A DNA stretch of 64,000 bases, taken from positions 162,020,553-162,084,552 of the forward strand of contig NC_134700.1 of the NCBI RefSeq assembly GCF_043290135.1, written 5' to 3'. A program made the position numbers and the translations under genes. The stretch comes from Rhipicephalus microplus (taxonomy: Eukaryota; Arthropoda; Arachnida; Ixodida; Ixodidae). This document shows, one piece after another, positions 60,544 to 64,000 of the stretch. Within the stretch, counting starts at the first letter, position 1, and each line of letters begins with the position of its first letter. Below the pieces are notes generated by a model, which was not told where the DNA came from, did no database searches, and worked only from the letters and a program-made list of their open reading frames with translations.

Positions 60544-60879
60544 TAGCTCCCCCCCCTCCCCCCCCCCAGCGCAGTGCGAGATTTCAAAAGTATATACAAA
60601 AGGAAAACCAAGTGAGAGCGAGGCTATGTACATGGAGGAAGACCTAAGTGTTCGTAAAGAAGTCCGAGTCGTGATCTGCAAGGAGCACTGACATCAAATT
60701 TCAAGATCAAGATATGTTCACCACTCAATGATTTGGTTTGCATAGGTCTCCTTGGCCAAATTTGAATGGCATCTGTCGCGCGGAAGTTACTTTAATTTGA
60801 TGTCAAACTGCGTAGAAAAGCTAAGAGAAAAAATGGCAGCATATCCACGGCGTGAATGATGGAGAGTGGGGCGAAGCAT

Positions 60880-61112
60880 ACCGTTCATTCGTTCTTGCTT
60901 CCGTTCGTCCATACGTCCGTCTGTGTGACCGTCCGTGCGTCCATCCGCCCATACGTGCGTGCGTCTGTTCATGTATCCGCACGTGCATCCGTGCGTCCAT
61001 CCCTGCGTTCGTCCATGCATCCGCCGCTGCGTCTGTCCATGCGTCCACCCGTCCGTGCAGCCATCCGCGCATCCGTTCGTGCATCTGTCTGTGTGTACGT
61101 TCGTCCATCTAG
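60880..61112. repeat. Degenerate (CCGT/CCAT)n tract
   Basis: About 230 bp in which a tccg/tcca/tgcg tetranucleotide rhythm persists despite many substitutions (cgtccgtgcgtccatccgcc). It yields long false frames on both strands rich in Arg/Ser/Val or Thr/Asp/Gly. Confidence 0.85.
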
Positions 61113-61984
61113 TCAACACTCCAAGTACCACAATCTGGCATCTTTTGATCTTGTATTGCGCATATAGAAGCACCACCATCCAGCGGACATTCCAAGGACT
61201 AAACAAGAGGTGGCACAAGCACACTTTCCTACGGCTTGCGCTTCGTGTCTACTTCCCACCTTTAACCACCTCGAGTTCATGGTATATACTAGTTCACTGT
61301 ATTCATGGCACTGCTGCCCAACGCTCGCTAAACCTTTCTAGAACCAAGGAGGTTACACCTAGCGAGTATAACGTAGCAACCCTTTCTTGTCAGATAGTGC
61401 TCATTCTTCATTAGCAGCCAAAGGCTGCTAATGAAGAATGAGAAACAGGAGAATTCAGCTTTCAGCTAACGCGCACGCTGCAAATTTTTTATTGTTCAAC
61501 AAGGCACAGGCGAAATCTCCCACTGGCACCACCTTGCAGGTTAATGCGTAAGACATGTTACACACTACTACCAGGGACGAACGGGTGCCGCTTGAAGGAG
61601 CTTCGCCCCTAAAACAGAAAATGACTGCCCTGCGACATCTACACTAGCGCTACGTGTTCGGTGTGATACATTCTACAAATACCATCCTGAGTGACGATAC
61701 GATAGTAACAATGACGTCGACGATCTGAGTGTGTTTGGGGCTGACTACAGGCCATGTTCTCATTGATGGCTCCCTTTGCTGTGATGAATTGTGCGTGCGA
61801 TGCATCGTATCGCATCGACTGATTCGACGTGTGCTTCACAGAGTGAGTACGATCATTCAGAGTGACAGTACGTACCACAATGTCGGGGAACCGCAGCGCA
61901 TTGAGAACCTGCTCGTCGAGGAGCAGTAAAAAAATTGCCCGCAGCTTCCCTCGGGGGAACACTGAGGAGGATGCGGAGCACATA
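61113..61984. other. Anonymous sequence containing a perfect palindrome
   Basis: No gene was seen. The inverted repeat at 61400-61442 is listed separately. Confidence 0.5.
61400..61442. repeat. Perfect 20-bp inverted repeat, 3-nt loop
   Basis: ctcattcttcattagcagcc, then aaa, then its exact complement to 61442. The pairing stops sharply at both outer ends. Confidence 0.95.
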
Positions 61985-62130
61985 ATTGGTTAACGGGGTG
62001 TTAAAGTGCGACTTACTTGGGTCGATGGCTAAATTGATTAACGTGGTTGTGAAATAGGGTGTTAAATTGCGACTTACTTGGGTCGATGGCTAAATTGGTT
62101 AACGTGGTTGTAGGAGGGGGTGTTAAATGA
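61985..62130. repeat. Tandem repeat, ~61-bp unit, 2.4 copies
   Basis: The unit gttaaattgcgacttacttg followed by ggtcgatggctaaattggtt recurs at about 62001 and 62062, and a third, partial copy begins near 62121. Copies differ at a few bases. Confidence 0.85.
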
Positions 62131-62294
62131 GTGAACACGTACACACGTATGCGAAAGGGCGGCGCTGGTCGAAGGGACGTCGATCATTGTGTTTGTGGAT
62201 TCGTTGGAATTCATTTCACCGCGACCTTGGACGTCGACGCGCCGTACAAACCAACCGACGAGCGGCAACTGAGCGAGTGAGCGCCGACCTTGAG

Positions 62295-62590
62295 TATATA
62301 TACAGCGCGACGGCGCATGCACTGTCAGCTGTTGAATGTTCTCGAAGCGCGACGGCGCATGCGCATCCACTGGAGAATTGGGAGAATGTAGAATGTTCTC
62401 GAAGGGGAGAAGCGCGCGCGGCACAGATGGTGGGTGACGGTGCATGCGCGCGTCAGCTGTCGAATGTTCGAGAAGGGGGAGAAGCGCAACGGCGCATGCG
62501 CGCGCGTCAGCTGCCGATGTTCTCGAAGCGCGACGGCGCATGCGCGCTACATTATTCAGCTAGCGAATGTTCGTGAAGAGGAGAAGCGCA
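62295..62590. repeat. GC-rich minisatellite built on gcgcatgcgc
   Basis: About five degenerate units of roughly 50 bp, each combining aatgttctcgaagcg, a palindromic ggcgcatgcgc core and cagctgtcgaat. CpG-rich, in contrast to AT-rich surroundings. Confidence 0.75.
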
Positions 62591-62695
62591 CGCGGTGTGT
62601 AGAGGAGGAAGGCTGCACAGATGGTGGAGGAGTGAAGCGCGCGTGGTGTGTAGAGGAGGAAGGGATGCACAGATGGTGGAAGAAGGAGGAGGAAG
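62575..62695. repeat. Short tandem duplication
   Basis: gaagcgc followed by cgtggtgtgtagaggaggaa and gcacagatggtgga occurs twice in succession with minor changes. Confidence 0.75.
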
Positions 62696-62751
62696 CTTGC
62701 GGACGGCGCCGCACTACAAGCCTCGAGTATTAGATGCTCCGCATCTAAAAC

Positions 62752-62923
62752 GGAAATAGCGCGGCGTTTCATGCCTTTCCAATCCACAAACCTCAACGCA
62801 GCCAGTGGGTTGAAATGGTACGCGTTGATGGACAGAGGAACTGGACGCCTGTAAAGAACAGCCGCATTTGCTCGCTTCACTTTGCGCCGAGCTGCTACGA
62901 GGTAAATCCTGTATTGGCGAACC
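62752..62923 (+). pseudogene. THAP zinc-finger domain fragment
   Basis: The plus-strand frame reads SAAFHAFPIHKPQRSQWVEM, then NWTPVKNSRICSLHF and APSCYE. The FH.FP block, the W of QWV, the W.P block and C..HF match the THAP domain (C2CH zinc finger, DNA-binding, found in P-element-type transposases and many tick proteins). The first zinc-binding cysteine pair is not seen upstream; the preceding codons run into repeat DNA. After CYE the frame stays open to 63006 without a recognised domain. It is a broken copy or a single exon. Confidence 0.7.
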
Positions 62924-63006
62924 AGTTGGATTTTACTGGCAGCACTGGGCCCCTCCTCAAGGCCAGGGTTAAAGGGAGAGGGGAAGAGTGGGTTGGCGCT
63001 ACTTAA

Positions 63007-64000
63007 CCCAACCGGCGGAAAATGCGTGGAGGGGCTTCAATCTACATCATCAGAAACCCAGCTAGACTGACTTCCCGTGCACTCCTAGAAAACAAAATGC
63101 CAGTATGCGTGACGTCAGCATTTTTGTGGAAGCAGCATAAGCTGTGCAGCGGCCTCGAAGTGGTCGTGAGGAAGCGCTGACAGCACTACAATTTGGCAGG
63201 CTTTCGGCCCATTTTGAACTACGTTCGATAGCGGATATATTAATCATATTACAGATATTCATTCCTACCTCAGATGCGTTTGAGGTCGTGAATCGCTACT
63301 AGGAGTAGATAGCTACTCGTTGATGCGAAAATCTTGACATCAGTAAATTTTATGTCCGTGTGCATTTAAAACGCAAATGATCCGTGTCGTAGCTTCAGTG
63401 GGCGGCGCTGAAAGCAGCGGAGTAGACGAGGGTTTTGAAGGACGGACTCCGCTGGTAGAAGCAATGGTGTTCGTCCGTTTGAGCGGGCGACGAAAGTCCC
63501 GTGCCCACAACGCAGGCGTTACTTTAAGCGATGACCTGATGCCGAATGGCGCGTTGCGTGGCATCCATGCGACAGGCATGCGGACACAAGCGGACATTGG
63601 CTGAAATGTGGCGTAGCAATTTCCCTCACGCATAACATAGGTGGTGGGCTGCACAGCAAATGGTGGGGTGGCATTGGAAATACGGAGTTAATGGTGCTGG
63701 TGCTACGCACGATGTCGTAGGCGCAACGGCAACCACTGATATGTGGAGCACAGATACTTGTCTGCCTTTCGCATTAGATAACGTGTCATGGGGTGCCTTA
63801 GTCGCACTTATGCCTTCTTGCCGCGAACGCCCACACTCTGGGGTACTTCGGAAGGGCGGGTGGAAAGCTGCGCGTGCGATTGACTCTGGGTACAAAGACG
63901 CGGCCGTCTTTAAGGCACAGCCGGGGGACATTCGGGGGCGTCGTCGGGTGTAGGGGTATTTAAAGTCGGGGCGCTTGCATTTCCGGGGCTGTTAAGGAAG
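63007..64000. other. GC-rich right edge, open frames on both strands
   Basis: From about 63360 the sequence is GC-richer and holds overlapping frames of 75-104 codons on both strands (for example 63340-63654 minus, 63626-63931 minus, 63660-63953 plus). None has a domain that I recognise, and the window ends before a boundary. It could be a host exon, a repeat or a retroelement part. Confidence 0.3.

Noticed and set aside
60820..61414. Several 86-159-codon frames on both strands
   Set aside because: Generated by the degenerate CCGT/CCAT tetranucleotide tract, which lacks stops in several frames.

Overview
The window reads as non-coding, repeat-packed chromosomal DNA from a tick, most likely a hard tick. 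At least five tRNA-derived SINE copies match the Ruka family described from Rhipicephalus appendiculatus: tRNA-like A and B boxes, a conserved body, and a tail ending in gttttgggacgttaaacccc plus (atca)n. Ty3/Gypsy retrotransposons, an RTE-type LINE, THAP and Mutator-like fragments and long (TA)n, (CTAT)n and (CAGA)n tracts fit the same picture. No intact host gene, rRNA or canonical tRNA gene was recognised. Almost everything that looks coding belongs to mobile elements.

Layout. 1-10.37 kb: SINEs, microsatellites and a dispersed repeat family with an embedded (CTAT)n tract. 10376-23951: a nested stack. Ty3 element C (16037-23951, decayed, about 5% LTR divergence) carries the short gag-only LTR element B (16059-18549, about 2% divergence) inside its 5' LTR. 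B's ORF is split by a full-length SINE (16593-16842) with a 12-bp target duplication. Element A (10376-16016, minus strand, identical LTRs) sits in the same (TA)n site next to C. 23.95-36.3 kb: mostly anonymous sequence with a wrecked Ty3 integrase remnant (27.7-28.4 kb), a (CAGA)n-ended repeat (30.2-30.8 kb) and a lone LTR-like unit (33.3 kb). 35.2-38.5 kb: a broken minus-strand LTR element (E) with a 5'-truncated RTE LINE inserted into its gag. 38.5-39.5 kb: a recent tandem duplication between TA tracts. 43018-48660: element D, an apparently intact Ty3 retrotransposon (gag plus pol, LTRs differing at 1 of 196 positions). 48.68-49.27 kb: a decayed Mutator-like transposase fragment. 49.3-64 kb: repeats, hairpins, a duplicated tRNA-like unit, an LTR with polypurine tract at 60.3 kb, minisatellites and a THAP zinc-finger fragment.

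How the parts work together. Elements A, C and D share one design: short LTRs, the same 16-nt primer-binding site (tggtggaggtgctggg), a Gag of about 460 codons with a CCHC knuckle, and Pol (protease, RT, RNase H, integrase with GPY motif) in the -1 frame. In all three a GGGAAAC or GGGAAAAC motif abuts the gag stop, and in D a perfect 9-bp hairpin follows 6 nt later. This is a programmed -1 frameshift layout. B has no pol and would need enzymes from another element. D, and A apart from one stop codon in gag, look young enough to be recently or currently mobile.
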